64,000 nucleotides of DNA from Climacium dendroides (Eukaryota > Streptophyta > Bryopsida > Hypnales > Climaciaceae): the NCBI GenBank assembly GCA_950106755.1, contig OX467083.1, forward strand, positions 14,689,029 to 14,753,028. Direction: 5' to 3'. A program made the translations under genes and the position numbers. Positions 23,962-36,497 of this stretch are shown one piece after another. Numbering within the stretch: the stretch's first letter is position 1; each line of letters opens with the position of its first letter. The notes beneath the pieces were generated by a model that worked only from the letters and a program-made list of their open reading frames with translations, searched no databases and was not told the DNA's origin.

Positions 23962-25678
23962 GAATCCTTGCACTTCGGATGAAAGCATAGTCATGCAACT
24001 AAAATTACATCATTTTTAGTGAAATCCACTATCTAAATAAATATAAAATCAAAAGTTCTTAGGCCTTTTTTACATTAGAGAACAGAGGCTATAATGGCAA
24101 ACAAGTTTTCTTTCACTTTTTAATTTTCATTCCAACAAAGATGATGTAGACAATTTTTTTGTCATTTGGAACAATAAAAATGTTTAAATCTTGAAAATTG
24201 GAATTTGGATCAAGTTCACTTAGAAAGATGGGTTACAAGCTTGAAACAAATTCTAAAGCACCCTTGAATCAAAGTGCTAATTGCAAATTGTTTAAAAAAA
24301 ACATTATAAACTAGGCTTCTTTAGAATATTCACTAAAAATGTAAATAGAATACTTTATGACCCACCCATCTCACTTCACACTACCTCTAAAGGTCAACTT
24401 TTCAAAGACAAACTATAGACCTTGACAAGTTCATTCTATGGATTTCCAATCCTGGTGACAAGAGGGCCTCATAACTATAAATGCGTATATACAATATGAA
24501 AAGATTGATTATTTTTCATTCTTATCTAAGATCACAATGATGCAAGATCTCCTCAAATAGTGTATCCAAGAGAAAAAAAAATCTTCCTCAAATACTGCTA
24601 CGTGGAAATATATTCTAGCAATCAATTTTCACTATTTCTTGAGTTCTATTAAATTCTCAAGAGCTAATAATTGAAACTTGTAGCTTGATAATAAGTCTTC
24701 AAGTGCCAAGTCCTGGTTTATTTAGAGTGCATAAATGACAATTTTTTTTGAAGTTTGATGCTTGGGAGTTGAGGGTCTAATTTGGCTAGACTCAACTCAT
24801 ATTTATTGTTCCAACTATTATTTTGTATATAACATGAGGAGAATACCATTGAATCAAGATTTTTTCTTAGTTTTCTTTCGAATCTGTCAACCTCAAATTT
24901 TAGTCATAGAGTGTTTAAAAATAAAATTATTATTTTTTAACCCAAAAACTTGGTCTAAAAATTTGGTCTATTTTTGCCACAAAATACTACACATATAAAA
25001 ATTTGGGACTTAGAATTGGGTTTTAGGACTTGGTCTTTACATCATGGAGCTCCAAATCTCAAACACATAATATTTTTTGATTTTCCTTCTACAATCTGAC
25101 AATTTTGTAATTTCAACTTAAAGTGAAAAATATAGAATTGAAGCATAGAATATGGGGACCTATACACACACGGGGCATATACAACAAAAAAGTGCTAAAG
25201 CTACACTTCCACTTATGAGAGGTTTATGCTCACTTGAACCAATCACAATATGACACGTGGCATTTGTGGACAAATGTTTTTGGACTTGATTCTCTCATAG
25301 GATAAGGTGGAGGTGCTTGTTTCCATCCCTTTAAGCAATTCCAAATATTTTGAGGTGGAATCAACATAAGAAATTATTTTTAACACATTGACAATTGAAA
25401 ATAATTAATCCTCCCTTAAAATCTAAATATGTTTAAATATATTATGAATTTGTGTTCAAATACATTTGTACCCCTAAAATCCTTTTTTGCATTCATGTGA
25501 GTAATAGAGTTAATTGTAAAGTGAACCCTAGTTGGTACAAGGAGTGTACCAACTAAGAATAGTACAAAAAGAACACAACACCAAATTCCATCACCCCCTA
25601 GTTTGGAAGCTTCAAGGAGTTTCTTCATGTGTTTTTCTCAATCTTTGACTCTTGGTTCTTCATTGTACATACTTTATG
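23962..25678. other. AT-rich intergenic DNA, no gene seen
   Basis: No protein family, RNA gene or clear terminal repeats recognised on either strand. Confidence 0.55.
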
Positions 25679-25822
25679 ATTAATCCATGTGAAAAGGGAA
25701 TGTTTTTTACAATAGTGTGTCTTCCAATGAATATTTTTGCATTTTTTTAAGCCAACAATTCATACGGTACCCAAATAGATGATTTCCATAGTGACTACCT
25801 TGTCTTGTCGTTTAACCCTTAA
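25679..25822 (+). repeat. Partial T3 element
   Basis: Blocks 'gccaacaattcatacggtacccaaatagatgatttcca' in order match the right half of the 26440 copy. It ends at the TTAA (25819-25822) that opens the next element. Confidence 0.6.
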
Positions 25823-26443
25823 CCCCTAAATGCCCAAGGCTTGTTTTGAGCTTCTTGGAATTTGCTCTAAATTGAACAAAATGCCAACATTTTGATAAAT
25901 TGTATCAATTTTTTTGGATTTGTAACCATACAAATTCAAACTAGACATGTTAGAAATCTCATAGGAAAAGAAAACACAACAATATCACTTATGGAGTGAA
26001 AGATTATAATGTTTGGCCATGAAGGTGTTAAAACTATGAAAATCTTTCAACTCTCTTTTTGCATGTCAAATCTAAAAAGTTGGTGACCAAAAAAATAATG
26101 TATAACCCCAATCAATTTATGGCTTCTTAAAATCTACTCTATAATTTTTTAAATGAATTTTGAATGTGATTTTTTCTCTAAGATCTAGTGTATTTGAGGC
26201 TCATTTCCAAGAACTCTCAACACTACAGGAAGCCAAGATTGCAATGGGTACCCTTGCACAAAATTATGAATAGAAAAATCACTATCATTTATTTTCAAGA
26301 TTGGATTTCTGATGCTAAAATTAGATTTCAAGAAGAACTTTCCAAAAATATGAAGTACTAAAAATAGCAACTTGGTTAGGTTTTATTTAACTTCAAAGTT
26401 TTGCAAACACCAGATTTTGGTGCCTCGGGCATTTAGGGGTTAA
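25819..26443 (+). mobile_element. TTAA-bounded element, family T2 (625 bp)
   Basis: Left terminus TTAACCCCTAAATGCCCAAG and right terminus 'gcctcgggcatttaggggttaa' are inverted copies. The tips resemble T1 but the body is unrelated to T1 and matches 20540-20910 instead. Its two terminal TTAA sites are shared with T3 pieces on both sides. Non-coding. Confidence 0.75.
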
Positions 26444-26639
26444 ATGTTGAGGCGGATATTTTGGGTCTGATGAATGACAAAGAATCTCTCCATGCAGGAC
26501 AGAAGTGCAACTATTCGTCCTCTAAATTTTGTGGGAAAAGGGAAAGTAGCTTGTCTCCTAATGAGTGCTTTAAGCCAACAATTCACACGATACCCAAATA
26601 GATGATTTCCAGTTTTCCACGGTGACTGTTAAAGGTTAA
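26440..26639 (+). mobile_element. TTAA-bounded element, family T3 (200 bp)
   Basis: Begins TTAAATGTTGAGGCGGATAT and ends 'ccacggtgactgttaaaggttaa'. Clear match to 3738-3966 and to 49557-49779 reversed. It shares its first TTAA with the T2 element on its left. Confidence 0.7.
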
Positions 26640-26699
26640 GAGTTAACTCTAATATCTTGGACACTTTAGACATATTTTCATGATTGGTTTAGGGTACAG

Positions 26700-27092
26700 T
26701 GTTGGGAATGGGTGCCTCCACCGCAGTGTGAATCGGCCCCACAGGCGTTGAGTTCCAGCAATTTCCGACCAACTGCTGAAAGTCCACGTGGAGCCACCTC
26801 AGCACTTGGAATCACTGGACACACTGGACAAGGGAGAACGCCGTCCATGGCGCGACGACGGCGACGGCGCCACCCGCCGTCGACCCCGTCGCCGTCCACC
26901 AAGACAGCCTCCGTCCTGATTCTCTTCTTCCAGCTTGTTGTTCTTCTCCAGCTCCTGTGCATTGCTATTCCCCCCTTTGAATTCCCCGCTTCAAATCTCT
27001 CGCCTCTTGCATTTGCAGGTTCTCTCAGCTTGTGGTAAATCACTTTCAAGTGCAGCTGTGATTGGAGCGACTTGTTTATTTCGGTTAGGGGG
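26700..27092 (+). promoter_or_regulatory. GC-rich promoter/leader of the lipase gene
   Basis: Base composition changes abruptly from AT-rich repeats to GC-rich at about 26700. An 11-base stem GACGGCGACGG (26857-26867) pairs perfectly with CCGTCGCCGTC (26886-26896), which would be a stable hairpin if transcribed. No TATA box is obvious, so the transcription start is unknown. The segment contains an upstream ORF (26847-27038). It may also hold a leader intron, because 'tttgcag' at about 27019 is a good acceptor. Confidence 0.45.
26847..27038 (+). CDS. Candidate upstream ORF of the lipase gene, 63 aa
   Basis: Opens at an ATG in strong context (tccATGG) and closes 54 bases before the lipase ATG, in the same frame but separated by TAA. 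The predicted peptide starts with six arginines in a row (after Met-Ala), then a Pro/Ser/Thr stretch, then a hydrophobic segment at about residues 23-42 (Leu, Val, Ile, Phe), like a signal anchor. Whether it is translated depends on the unknown transcription start. If it lies in the mRNA it should lower translation of the lipase. I do not recognise the peptide; chance coding in GC-rich leader DNA is the main alternative. Confidence 0.3.
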   Translation: MARRRRRRHPPSTPSPSTKTASVLILFFQLVVLLQLLCIAIPPFEFPASNLSPLAFAGSLSLW

Positions 27093-30000
27093 ATGCAGAG
27101 GCTTGCAGATACCGTTTTAGGGAACGCCAAAGAGTGAGTGTCCATCACTTCGCGATTTATTTCAAGTGGTGTGTATGGTAGTTTTCATGAGGTTTGCGAG
27201 ATGAATTTGGTAGTCTTTGACGATTTACCCTACTTCGCACCACAAGGAGGATGGCACTGGAATATGATCAGGGTAGTCATGAAAGAACAGCGATTCTTTT
27301 TGCTATAACGACGTGGAATAGAACGAGTTTTTGTTTTGGAAGAGGAGTTAGGCTTTGAAAGTATCGTAGATCGTATTATTGCTGTCATTCTCTTCGATCG
27401 ATGTGGATTCTTCTTCACTTTTGCAATCTGCCAATTACGTCTGAATCCTAGCTTGTGCCTCGATTCTTGGGGATTTAGTAGATGACTTTTTCTCTGAATA
27501 TTGGAATCTGAGTGGGAGATTCAGAGGTCGTGATATTGTGGTATTTCTTATGAATGCTCATGAAATTCGGAAGGTGCCCTAGGATGCTGATTCATTAAGA
27601 GGTTGCTGAGTGCTTCGAGTGGATGATTGTCCAGAAAGGGGATTGACAATGGTGGCTTTGCAACTGCAGATCAATCAAAACATTTACACAAGAGTCGTTT
27701 CAGAACGCAGTTCGGGTGATCAATGGATTTTCAGTGTTGGTACTCACGTTCTTTCCAGGAAAAGGTCCGGCATTGGATGGAATTGAGTCGCATTCCGCAT
27801 TTCGAGGCCCTCGCATGCCGCACTGGATGAAGGAGTACGTTTTCAGAAACCCTAAATCTTGATGTCCTTGCACTCTTTCTTCGTCTTTTTTTTGTGTGTG
27901 TCATGAGATCCTCGATCACAAAACTGAGGGTGGAGTGATGTGTGATGTGCAGGGGAGTGTCGTCATTTAACACGTTTGTAACCGAGTATGACACTAACAG
28001 TGAATCAGGCAGTGAAGTTGAACATGAATCTGGGGTTGAAGAGCATGATACCGCGGCTCCACCTTCTCCCTGCTCTGATAGTTCCCATTTGTCACGAGCT
28101 GGTAGCTCAGGAAGACGCCACCGGCGAAATAAGACGCTATTGCAGCGCTTACTATTGTGGATGTTATGGCCACTATGGCTTTGGTGTCGCATTTGGTACG
28201 TTGGCTCTCTCGGTCTCATGTTTGCTGTGCCTTTCTCTTCAGCTTTTCCATTGACGATAAGATACTACCGGGTTTAGGAATGGGAAACTCATAATGCAAT
28301 TCTAAGGTAGAGGATATTAGAACCCCGTCTCCTACACTGACCCCTGTTATCGACAGTAATGCATCTATTCATATACTTGATTGGACGTAGAAGCGGGTGG
28401 TGTAAGCTTGACTTCGCTAAATGTCTATGGCCACTGATCATTGAATGGAAGTGGGATTGTCTACTGTTGGATAGTGATCTACAACCTCCCACTTTGAGAA
28501 TGCATAGGAAATTCATCCATAGTGATAAATATTTGATCTCAAAAGAGTTTGGCTGCTGTACCCAAAGTGATCTCTCTAGTGAGCCCTATACATATCTCCC
28601 AATGAAAGCACACCCTACGTATTGGTTAGAATGCTTGAAGGGACGCAAATAGTCTGCTCTACCTCAGTGTAATTTCCGTCACTTGAGGTCTTCGTGGTTG
28701 TGCTAGGGCTAGTTGTTAACCTTGGAATTTTCTATGAGATTACGGCTTCGAAATTGTTGCTGATAGGTTATAGTGGCAGGCGGTCAGAGAATCAGGGATC
28801 AGACCGACCGCAGGGTATTCCAGAAACTCGCAGTTCTCACTCGGGGGGCTTCAGAAAGTTGGCTCGCCGTTTCAGTGGGAGCAGAGAATTCGCAGTGCCA
28901 AAGCCTGTAGGTGATCGCAGACGCGGCATCATTGAGGTACATTCTCCAAAAAGAAAGCGCAAGTAGAATGTTAAGAGTGTCGCACGGATCATGGGTTTTA
29001 ATTCGAGGTCTTGGCGTCCATAGAAGAAGCCTCTTCGCCTCTTATGTCCGTTCATTTTGACGCAATTTATTTTTTGCAGGATTTGCAACTTGTGGTGGAG
29101 CTTCTCATAGAGCGCGTGTTTGAAGTGGTGCGTAACATTGTCCACCATGTTCTCTCGCCATTCAATACACTGAGAGAGTTTCTTCATTGGGCTTTCTTTC
29201 GTGATACGAGCTACGATGATGACACAGACCTCGCTCACATGGCCACATTAGGTGACTCAGATCCGCATCCTCATAAGCAGAGGGAGGTTCCACAACAGTC
29301 TCTGAATACAGATAATCGCACATGTCAGGATATCATCACAAGATTGGGGTTAGTTCCTACTTCCCTGGATACCATATTTTGCTTAGGTAATGACTTTCAT
29401 ATGCTACTCTTTGGCCTCGTTATTTTTTAATCAGAAAATTGACGAGTAGTTGACTGTAAGTATTGTCACCTGTCTGCAAGCACGGCTACCCCAAATGTCA
29501 TCATGTGTATTGTGAAATACAGTGAATTACGAACAGGTGTTCTTGTATTTTTTGATGCATCCTGCAGGTATCCGTATGAGGCACATCGTGTCACAACAGA
29601 AGATGGTCATGTCCTGCTGCTTGAGAGGGTTCCGAGGTAAAGTCATTGCACCTGGAGCAGATCGATTATGCCTGTCTAGATCATCATGTTGATGTTACTA
29701 GGATGGAAGTCAGTTTGACTTATATCTGGTTTGAAATTGGTCCAAGCAATGCATCATGTTTACACCTTACGTTGAACTATTTTTTTCAGTGGCCTTTCGT
29801 AAGGACTTATAATGGAAGGCGATTAATGTATCAAGGCAATCATGAGAGACGTGAGGTCATGTTAGGTTCTTATGATGGTATTTCTCTTGCAGGCGGGACT
29901 CTCGAAAGGTAGTTTTTCTACAACATGGAATGTTTGATTCTTCACTCGGGTGAGCAGCATCTTAATTATTGTTAAGTCCTTTGTTATAGATTCCTTATCG

Positions 30001-31908
30001 ACTTTAGGTTCTTGAAGATAAGCCAGCGTAACTGCTGAAAATCTGAAAATAAGAATATCCTCCTTGCTTCATGCTCACTATATTCTATTTTATCACAGGT
30101 GGGTCTCTAATGGAGTCGTTGGATCCCAAGCCTTTGCAGCTTTTGACCAAGGTAACAAATATGGTTTACGGGAAATCTCTTGCTGATGTTGTGAAAATGT
30201 CTGCAACCCTCTTTTGTGATATCAATCTCATTATTTGGAAAGTCAGTTTGCTTCAGAAATTGGTGAAATTCCTTCAGAAATCAGTTGCGGTTGTTAATAA
30301 AAGAGGGTGTGAGAGTGAAAAAGGTGCAAGTCAACTTCCCTTCCCTTCCTATCGCAGGTTAGTTCCTAAGTTTCTGATGGAAAGCTGATATGTAATTTTT
30401 TGTACAGGTTACGATGTATATCTGGGCAATTTGCGGGGTCTAGCATCAAGGGAACATGTGGATAAGCATATCTCACCTCAAAAGTAAGGTTTTGGCCACC
30501 TTGCCATATAGTAGATGTCCACTCTTTCCAGGCTGTTGAGCTATGGGGCTTTTGAGGTCACTTGCACTACGCACCCAAGTCCTTATTCGGTCAGTTCAGC
30601 TGCGTCAATGTCCTTAGGTGATATATTCTTTGTGCTACACGAAATTCCCTCCATCAGAGGTTTTCTATAGAACTTCGCTACGTAAAACCCTGCCAGATTT
30701 TAATGCATTTTCTAGAGCACCTCTGACGGGTTGGTTCACAATTGAGGTAAGCGGACAAATACTCCTATTCTTATGGTGTTGGTAACCATATGTCGAACTT
30801 GTACAGGTACTGGAACTTTTCCCTAAACGAGCATGGCACACAAGACATTCCAGCCATGATCACCAAGATACATGAACTCAAAATGCTGGAGCTACCACCT
30901 CATTTAACGACAAAGAATGGTGAAATTTCGAAATCTGTGGATTACGATCCCATGGAGCTCCCTTACAGATTGTGCGGGGTAGCCCACAGCATGGGCGGTG
31001 CTGCAATGTTGATGTACGTGGTGACCAAACGCCTGGCAAACCAGCCCCACTACCTATCAAGATTAATTCTCCTTTCTCCAGCTGGATTTCACAACGTTGC
31101 CCCCTTCTGTATCAAGGTCTGTCAGTACGTGATCCCACTTGTTGCTTCCTTTCTGTGTCTGTTTATGCCGGGTCTCTACATCCCCACCCGGTTCTTTCGA
31201 GGTCTTTTCAACAAATTATCCAGGGACTTCCAGAACTATCCTGCATTGGGAGGCTTAGCCCAAGCCGTACTGAGCTACCTTATCGGTGGAGATAGCTCCA
31301 ATTGGGTGGGTGCCATTGGAGTTTCTCACTACAACACAAACAACATGCCCGGGCTGGCGGTCCGCGTTGCTGTGCATTTTTGCCAGATGATTCGAGCCAA
31401 TCGCTTTATCATGTATGATTTCGGCAGCAAGGAACTGAATCTCAAGGCCTATGGGACTCCTTCTCCTCTCGATATTGGTGCGAACTATGGTGTGATTGAT
31501 ATTCCTGTGGATGTAGTGGCTGGGCGCAAGGACAAGCTTATTCCCTCCGCCGTGGTGAAGAGACACTTTGACATCATGGAAGCTGCAGGCTGCCAAGCCT
31601 CTTTCTCCGAGTTTGAGTTTGCTCACTTGGATTTCACTTTTGCTAACCGGGAAGAGCTCATGGCCTACGTCACCTCTCGTCTGTCCCTTGTGGCACCTGT
31701 TCCTGGAAATATTATTGAGCCTTTGGAAGAAACGCAAAGCTCAAGGAAGCTCACTGGGGTGCTGTCTTCGCGCAATTCCTTCAGAGAGAGACGCAATGGC
31801 AGCAAGGCTTTGAATGGGGAGATGCAGGACAGGTCTATTTCAGAAGAGTCGCCAGAAACGAATCACACTGCGAGATCATCTTCAAACTTGAAGCTGAAAC
31901 CTACTTGA
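27093..31908 (+). CDS. Alpha/beta-hydrolase lipase (ab-hydrolase-associated lipase family), 10 coding exons, 745 aa
   Basis: Exons (reading frame kept, GT-AG introns): 27093-27133, 27670-27834, 27953-28195, 28774-28936 (start could be 28780), 29080-29348, 29568-29636, 29893-29949, 30099-30151, 30408-30483, 30807-31908. The N-terminus (MQRLADTVLGNAKE) and later landmarks (FRGPRMPHWM, GVSSFNTF, GDRRRGIIE, GWVSNGVVG, SLNEHGTQDIP) match, from memory, the plant family of Arabidopsis At1g73920/At1g18460, annotated as lipases. Exon 3 encodes an acidic Ser/Glu-rich stretch, then a Trp/Leu-rich membrane segment, so the protein is probably membrane-anchored. Catalytic residues by motif: Ser440 in AHSMGG, Asp621 in GRKD, His652 in AHLD. 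The family is assumed to hydrolyse acyl esters; the substrate is not shown by sequence. The start is chosen by family N-terminus and splice phase. Least certain is the exon 3/4 junction. Confidence 0.88.
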
Positions 31909-33764
31909 GGGTACTCTTGTTCTCTCAAGTTCTTACTCTCTGGGTGCAGCTTGTTAAGTTCCTTTCAAGGGAAAACAGATGTGGAGAGCTTGTTCAAGTA
32001 TTGGTTTAGAAATCACGTATATATATATTTTGCTTGTACTATAGAGAACTCGAAGTAGGAAACCTCCATACTACAGGGTTTCTTCCCTTCAGGTCCAATG
32101 AAGCCCCCCTGCAGATGAAGACCTCTGAGGTTCTTCATAAGTCTCAAATCCTACGGAGTGGAGGCGGGAAGCGTTTGTGATACGGCTGTGCACAGGGCTG
32201 ATTAGAAAAAAGGGATCTCCGAGGGGTTGATATCATTGAACTCTAGTTTTTTTAAAGACACGAGGGTCCTCTATCATATACGTTTGATAGGACTTCATGA
32301 TTTCCGTAGGTCCTCACTGCAGGTATAGTCTCCCATATTTTCTTAGTTCATTGTTTTGAGCAGGTGTGAGGTTGTGCAGATTTCAGCTTCCGAGAGGAAT
32401 TTTTGACCAGGTACTGTATTGTAATCTTATATCTTTGGGTCCCCAATGTCGTCAAGTGGTCAAAGAGGTCACGTTGGAAGACGGCATCTTAACCATTCGA
32501 TCGCCTAACTCCATCTTAGAAACAGCTAATGAGTCGGAAATGTGATACTTAGGCAGCTTGAAGTAAGAAATTTCTAATGTGGGAAAGGTAATTTGTGATT
32601 TGAAGCTTCTATGAAACAATTATGAGTCCAATCATTGTAATTCTGCCATCGTTACTTATTCTACCTTGCTTCAAATTATTTCATACGTTGAGGGATTGAT
32701 TTTAGTATAATGCCAAGTTGTCAACCTCTCCACTCCACTCATTTTGAATTATCAGACTAGAAGGATGGCAAGGACTAAAATGGTCAAGCAGTTTTTTTCA
32801 TATTGAAGAACAGATGATTCAAATCAAATTTGTGTGCAAATTTATTAATGTTATATCCACCGCATTGAGTTTAGTCAAGTCATTAGTTTAGTTTTTATTT
32901 CAAAATGGTGTATTTCAATATTTTGAGTTTTTTTTCCTGAAACTTGATTTTGACATTCAAAATGATGTCTTTTGCTTCCAAGCAAGTCTAATAGAGTGAA
33001 GTTTGAATCTTTGGGAGGAAGATAGATGTAGCCTTTGAGCTTTTTTGGCAAAAAATAAATTATGGTATGAGTAAAATTTAGACATATCTTCATTTTTGCA
33101 AGTTTTTCATAGCTTCCTATTCCTACTTGAATTCATTTAGAACCTTACACAATATTCATGAAGCATTGGGTGATCACACTAGTTGCATAGTTGAAAAATA
33201 GACAAAATTTGATTTTTTTTTTTTATCACATTTGAATGTACTTTAGTTATTTCCTATAGCTCTATAGTAAGTTCTTCAAGAAACATTTATAATCTACCTA
33301 GTAGGTGCCAACTTTCTCAAGGGATTAATTCTAGTTTTTTCTACTATATAAACATTTGAAAAATTCCTAAAAATGAGTATTTTAATGAAGTTTGGGGAGT
33401 TATAACTACACTTCTAATTTTAAAATGATACTAAAAATTTCTTTATACCATGTTCTATACTAAAATATTTCTATTGTGAAATTTTAAGATTTAAAAAGAT
33501 TGTTTTGTATTTGATATAATTTTAAAAAAAAAATTAATTCAAAACTCATGATAATTTGAAATTTAGATAACATATATTAGAGATGTGATTTCATCTAAAG
33601 AATAAAACCAAAAAAATTCACTTATAAATAATGGAGAAATGGAAGATATTGAATGGTGGATTTTGAGGTTCAACTTTACAATTGCTATCAACTATTTTAT
33701 TTAATTGTAACATTATTTAACTATAGAGCATGGTGTTTTTTGAGACAATGCCATTGAAAGTTAT
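31909..33764. other. 3' flank of the lipase gene, then AT-rich intergenic DNA
   Basis: The first 150-250 bases after the stop probably hold the 3' untranslated region; no consensus polyadenylation signal stands out. A segment at 32438-32520 looked faintly tRNA-like but does not fold as one. No further gene seen. Confidence 0.45.
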
Positions 33765-34080
33765 TTAACCCCTAATGAACCTGAAGGAGGAACTTTCAAA
33801 ATAGACCAAAATTGTCAAAAACTTGAGCAATTTGATTGCTCATTTTTTCTTGAGATTGGATAGAATGTAACTATAGGATCTTGAAGTTCACATTGAGAGC
33901 AAGCACCTCAAAAATTTCAGATTATTTGACTCTATAATTTAGTAGATATTTAAGTTTGAAGTTTTATTTGGGTCAATAAGCAAAATAGGGGAGGACACTT
34001 TGAAAGAACATATCTTAGTGAGAATATTTTAAAATGATAAACTTTTTGTACTTAATGAAAGATAAGAGAGTTGAGAATTC
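33765..34080 (+). repeat. T1 repeat, left end only
   Basis: TTAACCCCTAATGAACCTGA followed by 'gtaactataggatcttgaag' and 'tcaaaaatttcag', blocks in T1 order. Right end not found; boundary approximate. Confidence 0.5.
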
Positions 34081-36218
34081 TCATCTAAAATTCTCAACAT
34101 TCCAACCATTTTTCAATTAGGGTGGAGCTTGCAGTGCATAGTGGCCATTGAAAAGAGAGTAGTGTTTGTAAAAAAACCAAGAATGATCACACTTGTCTTT
34201 TCCTTGAGCTCCTTGGATTTGCCCTTTTTGAGGTGGGCAACAATTTCATTGATTGGTTGATTTTTTAATCTATGCTCAAACGGAACCCCCCAAAATGAAT
34301 TGGTTGAGTTTTTAGTCAAAAAAGATGTACCATGACCAAAAAGTGGTTGCTTGGGTTAGTCGTGGTTAAGCAAAGAAATATTGTTATTTTTTCATTTTAT
34401 TTGATGGCTTGGCTCATTTTGTTCTCCAGCTCTTTGCCCTTCTATTTTTTCTTAGTTTTGTCCATTATTCAATGTCAAATTGTCCTAAAGCTTCACCTCC
34501 ACATTGAATTTTAACACCTCATAATATTAGAATACTATTTCTTAGGGTTGATTATAGGAATTAGGAAACATCAAGAACATAGTTACTATCAATTTGACAC
34601 CTTCCTTTAATTTTTGGATGTCACTCCTAATTTTTGGGTGCCAAAAAGTCACCTTCAAAAAAATCGGGTGTCTACTATGCCCACTTCTCACTTATAAGAC
34701 AAAACTTATAGTCTTAATTGTTGAAGAAAAAAATTCATTGCATTTCAAATTTTCCATTGCAAACCACTATGTATAATAATTGCAAATAAGGCATCTATAG
34801 TGATATGCTAAGTTGTTTTTGACATATAAGTAGCAAATATCAATGAACACAAATGCTAAATGCATAGCTTTTCATAGCTAATATCTTAACTCATACTTAT
34901 TTGTTCCATTAAAAAGATGACTTATAATAGACATATGATTTCACCTTTGAAAGATAAAATAAAATATTTCAATAATAAAATTAGTGACAAAGTGGAAGAT
35001 ATAAAATAAGAGACTTTAAGATTCATAACGTATGTATGGCTCCATCCTTCAAGGGTGCAATATAGATAAAAATATTAGAACATATAAATGACACTAGATA
35101 AATCAAATTTACCTCTAGTTTCACTTTTCACCAAAGAATCTTGTTGATAACAATCTTCTAATATGGTGTATGAAAATGTAACAAATTTCAAGTCGTTTTT
35201 TTTAGAAATTTAGTGCATTGAATCCATGTCAAGTGAGGACTTTAGAGATAATAAAATTGAGCTATGAGATCATATAAATTTGACACAATTGTAAATCTTG
35301 TGAAAAAAGGGTTGATTTTTGTGATAATTTTTTTTTTAAATCCTTCGTTGTACAACATGTGGTGGTTGTGTGGTGGTTGAAAGAGGTGTTAAACCACCAT
35401 TTTAGATGGTGTTCCCATTTTTAGGGAGTAGCAAATGGCACATCTACCTTACTTGGAATAATGAATGAAGTTTGGGCAGCCTCAAGTGGTGGAGAGGACT
35501 CTTAACTATTTAATCCTTGAACTCAAGGGCTTGAAAGTCCTTTGCGGCCATACAATATTAAAAATGCATTAATAGGTGGAATCAATGTTCCAAAAAATTT
35601 GGATTTCCATCCCACCAATCATTAATAAGGTCCACCAGTCCCTATCTCCATATATGAAGGCGGGCTTACATGCTAACCTAGTAGGCAAAGCTGCGCCTAA
35701 TCCAAGGAATAAAACAAAATAGATTCAACCAATTGTCTAGCTAGGGTGGGCAAGCAAAAAAGGATGAATTCTTATTTCAACTAAATCAGTGAACAATCCC
35801 ATTGGTTGAGGCTAGATAATCTTGAGGGAATTTAATATGTGTCAAGTTCTTATCGTACCCCTCTCTCAACCACCAAGTCCATGTGAAGTACAAATAGCAA
35901 TTCTACATGTAGCACCCTCTATTGCATTTTGCCCACCAAGCTAATATGTAAGGAGGTCCTAGGCTAGGTTTAAGAGTGAATATATAGCTATGAAATTATC
36001 ATATCACCTAGATTACAATTACACACTTTTGTTGAAACCTTAACCTAATATCCATCCTACGCACCAACTCCAACATCTATATTATATCATAAAGGGGCCT
36101 ACCTTCTTATGGGTGTCAATAGGACACTCTCCATATTTTCACATGGACAACTTTCATACTTTTCAAATTTGACAAGATAGTTGATACACCATGTCAAATC
36201 CATATGGGTGCCAAATTA
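34081..36218. other. AT-rich intergenic DNA, one dispersed repeat
   Basis: No gene recognised. A block at 35716-35970 repeats 13241-13500. Confidence 0.5.
35716..35970 (+). repeat. Dispersed repeat (partner at 13241-13500)
   Basis: Ordered blocks 'caaccaattgtctag', 'tcgtacccctctctcaacca' and 'atagcaattctacatgtagca' match the 13.2-kb copy on the same strand. Confidence 0.6.
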
Positions 36219-36497
36219 TAGTACAACCACCCATAGTCCACCACTTAGGCAATTTTATGCATGTTCTAGAGCAATTAGACAATATCAATTTCCTACCATA
36301 CTAAGAAAATAGAAATCATGGGGACTGCAAATTTTTTGGTAATTTTATATCTAGAATTATAATTACTATGAGTTCTGGAAGCCTAAAGTTAGTCTTAACC
36401 TGTACACAATGTTGTAACCTTGGTTGGAAATAGCATCACTATATACGTTAGGTACGGAATTATGGAATTCTGGTCGGGAATGGGTGGTTCTACCACA
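36219..36497. mobile_element. Short copy of the GGTAGAACCACCCAT family
   Basis: Begins 'tatagtacaaccacccat' and ends 'atgggtggttctaccac'; the inverted tips match. Between them are the family blocks 'tttggtaattttat' and 'aattactatgag', as in 49260-49310. Non-coding. Confidence 0.65.

Noticed and set aside
32438..32520. Possible tRNA-like segment after the lipase gene
   Set aside because: A D-arm-like 'aagtggtcaaagagg' and a 'ttcgatcgc' are present, but no acceptor stem or T-arm pairing could be formed.
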